Virus record (IMG/VR): IMGVR_UViG_3300045741_000123
Location: 1-40,180 of that record
Direction: 5' to 3' (one strand)
Length of the DNA: 40,180 nt
DNA from: a virus
In this document: positions 12,925-18,581 of the stretch, piece after piece
Numbering within the stretch: the stretch's first letter is position 1
Layout of the letters: each line of letters opens with the position of its first letter
Notes under the pieces: generated by a model
What the model was told of the DNA's origin: nothing
The model's input: the letters and a program-made list of their open reading frames with translations, nothing else
Database searches by the model: none
Program-made: the position numbers and the translations under genes

Positions 12925-13679
12925 AAACGGTCGAGGCATGGTGGTTCGCAGCACCGGACAAGGACGGCAAGGTGCTCCTGCCGCACGGCGACGGGCGAGA
13001 GGTCAAGGCCGGCGAGAAGCTGACCGTTGCCGGCAAGATCGTCCCCTGCGAGCACGGTCTGCACGCCAGCGTCCGGGCCATCGACGCTCTGGAGTACTCG
13101 CCGGGGGCGACCATCTGCCGGGTCCGGCTCTCCGGAACCATCGTGGAGCACGGCGGCGACAAGCTGGCCGCTTCGGAGCGCACGGTACTGTGGATGGCCG
13201 ACGCGACGCGGACCCTGCATGAGTTCGCCGTGTGGGTCGCGCGGCAGGCGTTGCTCCGGGAGCGGAAGCGGGGGCGCGAGCCAGACAAGCGGTCGTGGGA
13301 GGCGCTGCGCGTCAAGGCGCTGTGGATCCGGGGCAAGGCCACGGACGCAGAGTTGGACGCCGCCAGGGACGCCGCCAGGGCCGCCGCCTGGGACGCCGCC
13401 AGCGCCGCCAGGGCCGCCGCCTGGGACGCCGCCGGGGACGCCGCCTGGGACGCCGCCAGGGCCGCCGCCTGGGACGCCGCCGGGGCCGCCGCCAGGGACG
13501 CCGCCAGGGACGCCGTCAGGGCCGCCGCCTGGGCCGCCGCCGGGGACGCCGCCTGGGACGCCGCCAGCGCCGCCGCCTGGGCCGCCGCCAGGGACGCCGC
13601 CAACAAGCGCCTGGAGTCGATGCTCAACCGGCTGCCGAAGCGGAAGCGCGCCCCGGCGCCCGAGAGGAGCGGGCCGTGA
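12921..13679 (+). CDS. Ala-rich tetrapeptide-repeat protein (DUF7666-like N-terminus)
   Basis: A 252-residue protein. Residues 1-105 form a domain I associate with the phage DUF7666 family (EAWWFAAPDKDG, then CEHGLHAS...ALEYSPGATICRVRLSG..VEHGGDKLAASERTVLW). Residues about 146-227 are tandem four-residue units of the form (R/W/G/S)-(D/A)-A-A, roughly 20 of them, with one three-residue slip. A basic tail follows. The repeats should form a long Ala-rich helix with Trp and Arg stripes. Function unknown; the domain is typical of phage early regions. Confidence 0.7.
   Translation: MKTVEAWWFAAPDKDGKVLLPHGDGREVKAGEKLTVAGKIVPCEHGLHASVRAIDALEYSPGATICRVRLSGTIVEHGGDKLAASERTVLWMADATRTLHEFAVWVARQALLRERKRGREPDKRSWEALRVKALWIRGKATDAELDAARDAARAAAWDAASAARAAAWDAAGDAAWDAARAAAWDAAGAAARDAARDAVRAAAWAAAGDAAWDAASAAAWAAARDAANKRLESMLNRLPKRKRAPAPERSGP
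13356..13602 (+). repeat. 12-bp tandem coding repeat
   Basis: Variants of GCCGCC(A/T)GGG(A/C)C recur about 20 times almost without interruption, encoding the tetrapeptide array. The stretch is almost entirely G and C. Such arrays change length easily by slippage. Confidence 0.85.
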
Positions 13680-14050
13680 CGCGCGAGGAGCTGGCTTCCT
13701 ACAACGCCTTGGTCGCCGAGGTGTTCGGGCTACGGGCCGCCATGGCGAACCCGACCGCGACGGCGATCCATTGGCGAGAGCGCGCAGAGGCCGCCGAGTC
13801 CTCTGCTGCGCGGCTTCGGGAGGCGCTGCGGGGGCTCCTGGGCCCGGTCGATGAACTGATTCGGGAGGCGCAGAAGGAGGACGACTCCAACCGCATCATC
13901 GTTAGCCGTCGCGCCGACGACGCCGAGGAAGCCGCTGCCATCGCCCGCGCCGCGCTCTCCGAGGCCGCGCCCCTCCCGGAGGCGTGTTACCACGCCTTCC
14001 CGATGTGTGAACACGAACGCCTGGCCGCGCCCGAAGGGAGGAAGCCGTGA
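13676..14050 (+). CDS. Unrecognised helical protein
   Basis: A 124-residue, mostly helical protein starting at GTG 13676, which overlaps the upstream TGA (GTGA). It contains two charged helices with coiled-coil character (RERAEAAESSAARLREALRG, then RADDAEEAAAIARAAL) and ends with CYHAFPMCEHERL, where C/H residues could bind zinc. No family is recognised. Confidence 0.6.
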   Translation: MTREELASYNALVAEVFGLRAAMANPTATAIHWRERAEAAESSAARLREALRGLLGPVDELIREAQKEDDSNRIIVSRRADDAEEAAAIARAALSEAAPLPEACYHAFPMCEHERLAAPEGRKP

Positions 14051-14889
14051 GGATCTACGTCGCTTCATCGTGGCGGAACGAGCAGCAGCAGGGAGTGGTG
14101 GCTGCGCTGCGGTCGGCGGGGCATGAGGTCTACGACTTCAAGCACCCCCGCCCTGGCGACAACGGTTTCTACTGGTCCGAGATCGACCCGGCGTGGAAGT
14201 CGTGGTCCCCGGAGCAGTATCGGTCGGGGTTAGAGCACCCGGTGGCGCGCGCGGGGTTCGGCTCTGACATGGCCGCGCTGGAGTGGTGCGATGCTTGCGT
14301 GCTGGTGTTGCCTTGCGGGCGAAGCGCCCACCTGGAACTCGGCTGGGCTGCCGGCGCCGGCAAGCGGACGCTGGTGCTGATGGCGCAACCCGAGGAGCCC
14401 GAGTTGATGTACCGGATGCTCCACGGCGTGTGCGTGTCCGTCGAGGAGGTGGTGGCCCGCCTGGCCGCGTCCGCCGCCGCAGAGGGCGAGGGGACGCGGT
14501 GCGCAGCTTGCGGCCATGACCACGCGGCCGGCGGCGACAACGAGGACGTGGGTTGCATCGTGTGCTTCTGCAAATCCTGGCGCGCCGCCGCTCCCCCAGC
14601 ACAGGGAGGGCCGCGCGACGAGCACGATGAGGAGGATTCCATCGCCATGGTTATCCGAGACGCTGAGATCGCAGCCCGCGCCGCCGGGCTCCTCGAGGGG
14701 CGGGCGCAGGGGCTCGACCTGGCCGCCGACATGCTCATCGACATCTGGGACGACGGTGAGCAGACGCCCAAGGGGTTCGTGCCGGCCGAGACCGCCGAGG
14801 TCGTCCTGCTGCGAGCGGAGGCCGAGAAGTTCCGCGCCCTCGCGTCTCCGGGCACCCAGACTTCCAACGCAGCACCAATCAAGGAGTAA
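14047..14889 (+). CDS. Nucleoside 2-deoxyribosyltransferase-like fusion protein
   Basis: A 280-residue three-part protein from GTG 14047 (GTGA overlap). Residues 1-140 resemble the nucleoside 2-deoxyribosyltransferase/DUF4406 Rossmann-like fold: RIYVASSWRN, GHEVYDF, SDMAALEWCDACVLVLPCGRSAHLELGWA (E97 as the likely catalytic glutamate), KRTLVL. Residues 151-176 form a zinc knuckle (CAACGHDH...CIVCFC). Residues 195-280 carry a helical module with EGRAQGL and the tail ALASPGTQ, both found again in other genes nearby. It may exchange or hydrolyse nucleosides or a nucleotide cofactor; the substrate is unknown. Confidence 0.6.
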   Translation: MRIYVASSWRNEQQQGVVAALRSAGHEVYDFKHPRPGDNGFYWSEIDPAWKSWSPEQYRSGLEHPVARAGFGSDMAALEWCDACVLVLPCGRSAHLELGWAAGAGKRTLVLMAQPEEPELMYRMLHGVCVSVEEVVARLAASAAAEGEGTRCAACGHDHAAGGDNEDVGCIVCFCKSWRAAAPPAQGGPRDEHDEEDSIAMVIRDAEIAARAAGLLEGRAQGLDLAADMLIDIWDDGEQTPKGFVPAETAEVVLLRAEAEKFRALASPGTQTSNAAPIKE

Positions 14890-14893
14890 CGCC

Positions 14894-15136
14894 ATGCCGT
14901 TCCAGACCCCGACTGTCGGCCGCATCGTCCACTACCACTCCTACGGCACGCCCAAGGGCGAGTTCAAGCCGCTGCCCCGCGCCGCCATCGTCACGCAGAT
15001 CAACGAGGACGGGACCATCGGCCTCTGCGCCGTGAACCCCACGGGACTGTTCTTCCACGAGCGGTGCTCCGCTGGCGGCCCTGACGCGGACTCGCCCACG
15101 CCCGGCTGCTGGACCTGGCCGCCGAGAACTCCGTGA
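14894..15136 (+). CDS. Phage protein of MPFQTPTVGRIVHYHS type
   Basis: An 80-residue, probably beta-barrel-like protein (GRIVHYHSYGTPKGEFKPLPRAAIVTQI, then GLCAVNPTGLFFHERC, ending GCWTWPPRTP). Short proteins with this opening and a Pro-Gly-Cys-Trp-x-Trp-Pro ending occur in many phages; no role is known to me. ATG 14894 lies behind AAGGAG overlapping the previous stop. Confidence 0.7.
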   Translation: MPFQTPTVGRIVHYHSYGTPKGEFKPLPRAAIVTQINEDGTIGLCAVNPTGLFFHERCSAGGPDADSPTPGCWTWPPRTP

Positions 15137-15210
15137 AGCGAGCGGCTCCGGGCACCGGGGAGGGGGCGCCGTCCCCCGACACCAGCAAGGGAGGCGGCGA
15201 TGTGCGCTGA
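15133..15210 (+). CDS. Micro-ORF made only of boundary modules
   Basis: A 25-codon frame from GTG 15133 (overlapping the upstream TGA) encodes almost nothing but the two recurrent tails of this region, PGTGEG and SPDTSKGG, before a TGA inside the next gene. It looks like leftover ends of deleted genes, or a linker, and not a functional protein. Confidence 0.3.
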   Translation: MKRAAPGTGEGAPSPDTSKGGGDVR

Positions 15211-15391
15211 CTGTCGGAGGGCGTTCGGGCTGCTGGTGGGCGAGGGCCTGACGGACGAGGACGCGATGCATGTGCTCTGGGAGGAGACGGCCTTTCCGCT
15301 GGCCGATGGCGCCACCGTCCTGCGGCAGACCAAGGAACTGATCGAGCGCCGCGCGCCCCCGGGCGACACCAGCAAGGGAGGCGCGCCGTGA
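15200..15391 (+). CDS. Unrecognised small protein with DTSKGG tail
   Basis: A 63-residue protein starting MCADCRRAFG (CxxC), then a helical middle (LTDEDAMHVLWEETAF, TVLRQTKELIERR) and the tail PPGDTSKGGAP shared with other genes here. ATG 15200 sits behind the AAGGGAGGCGGCG part of a boundary module, which acts as its ribosome-binding site. Confidence 0.55.
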   Translation: MCADCRRAFGLLVGEGLTDEDAMHVLWEETAFPLADGATVLRQTKELIERRAPPGDTSKGGAP

Positions 15392-15540
15392 AGATGGACA
15401 AGGCCGAGGCCATGATGGACGAAGTCATCGAGGCACTGTTCGAGACCCTGGCGTGGACGCCGGGCCGGAAGCGGTGCCGTAACTGCGGTCGCGCCACGAT
15501 GGCCGTGCCGGCGTCTCCGGGCACCGGGGAGGGGGCATGA
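15388..15540 (+). CDS. Mini protein with CxxC and SPGTGEG tail
   Basis: A 50-residue protein from GTG 15388 (or ATG 15394). A helix (KAEAMMDEVIEALFETLAW) is followed by a basic CRNCGRAT zinc-like knuckle and the tail ASPGTGEGA. Start and stop both overlap neighbours (GTGA, ATGA). No function is recognised. Confidence 0.55.
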   Translation: MKMDKAEAMMDEVIEALFETLAWTPGRKRCRNCGRATMAVPASPGTGEGA

Positions 15541-15734
15541 CGAACGGGGAGCGCGCGGCCTTCCTGAAAGGAGCTTACGCGATGCGGCGGAAGATCGCGG
15601 AGTGGATCCGAGAGCACCAGCCGGGCGGCATGTGTGACTTGGAGGCGTTCGAGTTGAGACGGCGGGTGCTTTCGCTTCGCGCCCCGTCCCCCGACACCAG
15701 CAAGGGCGCGGACGGAGGGGGAGGGACGACATGA
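15537..15734 (+). CDS. Unrecognised small basic protein with SPDTSKG tail
   Basis: A 65-residue protein, helical and basic in its first half (MTNGERAAFLKGAYAMRRKIAEWIREH), then LEAFELRRRVLSLRAPSPDTSKG, the recurrent tail. Coupled to both neighbours by ATGA overlaps. Function unknown. Confidence 0.55.
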   Translation: MTNGERAAFLKGAYAMRRKIAEWIREHQPGGMCDLEAFELRRRVLSLRAPSPDTSKGADGGGGTT

Positions 15735-16024
15735 CGAGAGAGCAAGCGGTTGCATTGGCTGAGTCGAAGTTCTGGGAGCACCTGACGTTCGCGCAACGGG
15801 CCCGGTTTCAGATCAACGAGCCGCTGCTGTGCATGCCCTTCGCGGTCTTTCACGAGGCCGTGGAGAAAACCCTGGGGCGCTCCGTCTGGACGCATGAGTT
15901 CGGCCTGAACTACGAGGGGATCAAGGCGGAACTGAATGGCGAGTGCGGACCTCCGACGATGACCGAGATCATCGGCATGCTGCCGCCAGAGAAGGTGACG
16001 CCGTTGCTGAGGTGCAGAGGATGA
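15731..16024 (+). CDS. Unrecognised small helical protein
   Basis: A 97-residue protein, TREQAVALAESKFWEHLTFAQRARFQINEPLLCMPFAVFHEAVEKTLGR... No motif is recognised, and it lacks the repeated tails of its neighbours. ATG overlaps the upstream stop and its TGA overlaps the next ATG. Confidence 0.6.
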   Translation: MTREQAVALAESKFWEHLTFAQRARFQINEPLLCMPFAVFHEAVEKTLGRSVWTHEFGLNYEGIKAELNGECGPPTMTEIIGMLPPEKVTPLLRCRG

Positions 16025-16155
16025 TGGAAACGGATTTCCGCGAGGGGCGGGCGCAGGGGCTCAGGGATGCGCTCGCAGCGGTTCGTTATCTGCCCGAGTC
16101 GGACCTCAAGCACATCCGCGCCCTCGCGTCGCCGGGCACCCAGGGGGAGGGCTGA
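16021..16155 (+). CDS. Mini protein sharing EGRAQGL and ALASPGTQ modules
   Basis: A 44-residue protein (MMETDFREGRAQGLRDALAAV...HIRALASPGTQGEG). It is a reduced version of the C-terminal module of the deoxyribosyltransferase-like protein: the same EGRAQGL helix start and the same ALASPGTQ end, with the region between them shortened. ATGA overlap with the upstream gene. Probably a duplicate or remnant of that module. Confidence 0.5.
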   Translation: MMETDFREGRAQGLRDALAAVRYLPESDLKHIRALASPGTQGEG

Positions 16156-16157
16156 GC

Positions 16158-16598
16158 ATGGGCTACATCCGACACCACGCCATCATGATCACCGGCTGGC
16201 AGGAGGAGGCCGTGCAGGCGGCGGCCGACCATGCCAAGGCCCTGGGCATGACCGTCCTGGGGCCAAGCGATCAGGTCGTCAACGGGTACCGCCACGTCTT
16301 CATCTGCCCGGACGGTAGCAAAGAGGGCTGGGAAGCGAGCGATCGTGGAGACGAGGCCCGGGATGCGATGGTTGCGTGGCTCAAGGACGGGGCGATCCAC
16401 GATCGCTGGCTGTCCTGGGTCGAGGTGAACTACGGAGGCGACGACGATGAGCGGTGTGTCATCGTCCGACACTCGGGACAAGAGGCGTCGCCGGGCACCC
16501 AGACCACGGATGTTGTGGACTGCATGGATTGCGGCGCTTCCTGGCGAGACGACGGCAAGGGTTGGCGCGACGGCACGGGCCGCCGGGGCGCGCCATGA
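16158..16598 (+). CDS. Phage protein of MGYIRHHAI type with C-terminal Cys pair
   Basis: A 146-residue alpha/beta protein (MGYIRHHAIMITGWQEEAVQAAADHAKALGMTVLGPSD..., HVFICPDGSKEGWE, IHDRWLSWVEVNYGGDD). The opening resembles short proteins seen in many phages, of unknown role. A boundary tail EASPGTQ sits at about residues 109-115, followed by an added CMDCGASW knuckle, so the C-terminus looks like a fused extension. It is the last plus-strand gene; transcription here meets the late unit head-on. Confidence 0.6.
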   Translation: MGYIRHHAIMITGWQEEAVQAAADHAKALGMTVLGPSDQVVNGYRHVFICPDGSKEGWEASDRGDEARDAMVAWLKDGAIHDRWLSWVEVNYGGDDDERCVIVRHSGQEASPGTQTTDVVDCMDCGASWRDDGKGWRDGTGRRGAP

Positions 16599-16608
16599 GC
16601 GGAGGGGG

Positions 16609-16923
16609 CTATCTGTGCTCCAACTCGGGAGGGGGCAGGTCGTGGATGAGGGCGTGGACCTGTTGCTTGAGCCCGTCGATTTCCCGCTCCACGTCCTCTA
16701 GCCGCTTGCGGAGTGGTGCGTACTGGTCCGAGACGTGCAGGCTGACGCGGTGCGCCTGGGATGCGGTCTTCATGGCCTCGTCGGTGACAGTCTCGGCCCG
16801 CTTGACCGCCTCAGACACTCGCTTGACGTGGGAGGTGGCGGCGCGGTGCGCGAGCCAGAGGCCAAACCCTAGGCCGACCATGGCGCCCAGGCAGAAGCCG
16901 ATCCCGAGGGAGGTCCAGTCCAT
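16609..16923 (-). CDS. TM plus coiled-coil protein, i-spanin candidate
   Basis: A 104-residue protein with one N-terminal membrane helix (about residues 5-25, Gly-rich) and a long coiled coil (HVKRVSEAVKRAETVTDEAMK..., then PLRKRLEDVEREIDGLKQQVHAL). This is the layout of inner-membrane spanins, and it lies in the lysis region at the end of the late unit. No overlapping lipoprotein partner is seen, so the spanin call is tentative. Confidence 0.5.
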   Translation of the reverse strand: MDWTSLGIGFCLGAMVGLGFGLWLAHRAATSHVKRVSEAVKRAETVTDEAMKTASQAHRVSLHVSDQYAPLRKRLEDVEREIDGLKQQVHALIHDLPPPELEHR

Positions 16924-17339
16924 TACCGGCTCACCTTGGGCTTCGTCACCCGCGTCTGCGGCTCGGGCCTGGCCTGGAAGGGGATGGTGCGCGGCTGGTG
17001 CTCCTTGGGCTGGAGCATCTCGGCGGTCCGCATCGCCACTTTGTCGATGAGGTCTTCGGCCAGGTGGTCGTTGAGTGCCTTGGAGTGGACTGTCAGGGTA
17101 GACGACACGCCGTCCAGCGCCGTCGTGACCCGGGTCATGCCCACGTAGACGAGGAAGAGGGACACGAGCGCGATGCTGATGCCGCCGCCCTGGATGGCGA
17201 GCTTCACCAGCTCGCGGGTGTGGGCGTCGTTGTCGTACTTGCGCTTGGTGAAGGCTCCGACGAGCGACGCCGGATGGTACCAGGCGCGGACGCGCTCTGG
17301 CTTCCGGTCGGACTCCTCCAGTTCCGGCAGCTCGCTCAT
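16923..17339 (-). CDS. Single-TM protein of lysis region
   Basis: A 138-residue protein with a soluble N-terminus of about 45 residues, one membrane helix (about residues 48-68, ISIALVSLFLVYVGM) and a C-terminal helical and Pro-rich part. It overlaps the next gene by 1 bp. It could be a holin-type or accessory lysis protein; no family is recognised. Confidence 0.55.
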   Translation of the reverse strand: MSELPELEESDRKPERVRAWYHPASLVGAFTKRKYDNDAHTRELVKLAIQGGGISIALVSLFLVYVGMTRVTTALDGVSSTLTVHSKALNDHLAEDLIDKVAMRTAEMLQPKEHQPRTIPFQARPEPQTRVTKPKVSR

Positions 17340-17569
17340 GCCGCCGCCCGGTGCTCGCGGCAGCCGCAGACGCCCCCGGTCCTGCCCTGCGCCTGGCAGT
17401 AGCCGTCCACGCCGGCCGAGACGTGATGACCGCAGGCCGGGCAGTAGTTCCGGACGATGTAGGAGCCTCGGGGTAGAGCCGGCACCCGCCGCCGGGAGGG
17501 CGTGTGGGCTGGGTGGGCGGCCGGGGCCGGCGCGCCCGAGGGGCGCGGAATCTTGGCAGGGTCGATCAC
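17336..17569 (-). CDS. Pro/Ala-rich zinc-knuckle protein
   Basis: A 77-residue protein with a Pro/Ala-rich N-terminal half and CPACGHH...GYCQAQGRTGGVCGCREH, six Cys/His ligands suggesting one zinc site. It is ATGA-coupled to the next gene. Its presence in a lysis cluster is unusual and its role unknown. Confidence 0.5.
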   Translation of the reverse strand: MIDPAKIPRPSGAPAPAAHPAHTPSRRRVPALPRGSYIVRNYCPACGHHVSAGVDGYCQAQGRTGGVCGCREHRAAA

Positions 17570-17595
17570 AAGTTATGTCCGTGATTTGAAGATGG

Positions 17596-17886
17596 TCACG
17601 GCGCCCCCTGGCCCGGCTGCGGACCGCTCGGGCCCGGCTGCGGGATGCTCCCCGAGCTGGTGGGCGTTCCGCCCTGGGTCGGAATCGGCGGCGAGGGCGG
17701 GTGGTCGGTCAGGTCGGGTGCAGGCTTGAGCGAGTGCAGCCACAGCCACCCCGGCGGCCCCAGCCGCTTCGCCAGGATCAGGAGCACCAGGAGCGCCACG
17801 ATGGCGACCCAGAACTCCCAGCGGGAGGTCAGCCCGAGCTGCTGGGCCGACTCCCATGCCGCCTTGACCCACGCCTGCCAGTCCAT
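17596..17886 (-). CDS. Single-TM protein with Pro-rich tail
   Basis: A 96-residue protein. A Trp-rich amphipathic N-terminus is followed by a membrane helix at about residues 24-40 (EFWVAIVALLVLLILAK) and a tail rich in Pro, Gly, Gln and Ser. The tail would suit a periplasm-spanning segment. A lysis accessory role is likely from position only. It begins 1 bp before the holin candidate stop. Confidence 0.55.
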   Translation of the reverse strand: MDWQAWVKAAWESAQQLGLTSRWEFWVAIVALLVLLILAKRLGPPGWLWLHSLKPAPDLTDHPPSPPIPTQGGTPTSSGSIPQPGPSGPQPGQGAP

Positions 17887-18141
17887 CTAGGGCTTCGGAG
17901 GCGCCACGGTCGCCAGGGTGTCGGCCCGAGCCTGCGACGCCGTGCTGTTCAGGTTGGAGGTGCCGCCCGAGATCACGCCGTAGGCGATGAGGAACGGCAG
18001 GATGCTGGCCGTCCAGAAGTTCAGGACGGTGGTGGTGATCGGAGTCACCCACACCTTGCAGACGATGGGGATGGCGATGGCGAGAACCGCGGCAACCGCC
18101 TTCACCCAGTCCTTGCTGAGAAACGCCTTGATCGGATCCAT
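17887..18141 (-). CDS. Holin candidate, two TM segments
   Basis: An 84-residue protein; start chosen at ATG 18141 (MDPIKAFLSKDW), since the longer frame runs into the lysin gene. Membrane segments lie at about residues 12-31 and 44-60, separated by a short loop, with a polar C-terminal tail. Size, topology and place right after the lysin gene fit a small holin that would permeabilise the inner membrane. No sequence family can be named. Confidence 0.55.
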   Translation of the reverse strand: MDPIKAFLSKDWVKAVAAVLAIAIPIVCKVWVTPITTTVLNFWTASILPFLIAYGVISGGTSNLNSTASQARADTLATVAPPKP

Positions 18142-18152
18142 TCGTGTCGCTC

Positions 18153-18581
18153 CTACGCTTGTGGCAGCTCTCCCGCCGCCGGGGCTGATGCCATGACCTG
18201 CGGGGTGTAGACCGCGACCACGTTCAAGGTCCGGTCCCCGCTCTCCCAGATTTGCTCTCGGATGGACCGGGCTAGGATCACGCAGCCGAGCGACCCGGCC
18301 CCGGGGTTGCTGATCAGGTCCCCGTGGATGAGGAACCCGCCGCGACCGAACACCTCGGTATCCACCTCGGGCATGAGCCGCAGCACGTAGGGCCCATGGC
18401 TGGTGCCGAACAGAGGCGGCCCGGTGATCACCCACAGGCCCTGTGGGATCGGTCCGAAGTTGTGGACGCTCTGCACCTCGGGCCGGTTCTTGCCCTCGGG
18501 CGCTCCTGAGTAGCCAACGGCGCAGAGCCGCCCGTCAGGCGAGTAGAGGCGGCCGGTCGATTGCTCCCAGGTCCACATCAC
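18153..18581 (-). CDS. L,D-transpeptidase-like (DUF2778/tlde1-type) lysis enzyme candidate
   Basis: A 142-residue protein with the core FLIHGD (H86) and, 14 residues later, GSLGCVIL (C100), the His...SxGC arrangement of L,D-transpeptidase/DUF2778-type enzymes that act on peptidoglycan peptides. An upstream N-terminal WTWEQSTGRLYSPDG...GYSG opening is typical of DUF2778 proteins. No signal peptide is seen, so a holin would be needed. It is the only peptidoglycan-active enzyme I can recognise here and lies next to the holin candidate, so it may act as the endolysin (inference). Confidence 0.65.
   Translation of the reverse strand: MMWTWEQSTGRLYSPDGRLCAVGYSGAPEGKNRPEVQSVHNFGPIPQGLWVITGPPLFGTSHGPYVLRLMPEVDTEVFGRGGFLIHGDLISNPGAGSLGCVILARSIREQIWESGDRTLNVVAVYTPQVMASAPAAGELPQA

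Larger units (their letters stand above)
14833..16506 (+). repeat. Dispersed gene-boundary modules (about seven sites)
   Basis: Two short modules recur at gene ends: A, GCGTC(T/G)CCGGGCACC(C/G), encoding ASPGT, and B, CCCGACACCAGCAAGGG, encoding PDTSKG. Sites are near 14843-14860 (A), 15144-15192 (A-like, then B), 15356-15384 (B-like), 15511-15537 (A), 15681-15707 (B), 16112-16151 (A) and 16482-16506 (A). Several run straight into a GGGAGG-type ribosome-binding site and the next start codon. Confidence 0.8.

Noticed and set aside
13232-13660. Long alternative frames over the GC-rich repeat (Gly/Arg-rich or Pro/Gly-rich proteins).
   Set aside because: They are shadows of the 12-bp repeat, and the Ala-rich frame has a recognisable N-terminal domain and coupled start and stop.
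16599-16920. Plus-strand open frame continuing past 16598 (MSGGGYLCSN...).
   Set aside because: It runs antisense to the TM plus coiled-coil gene, and its protein is Ser/Arg/Trp-rich without pattern.
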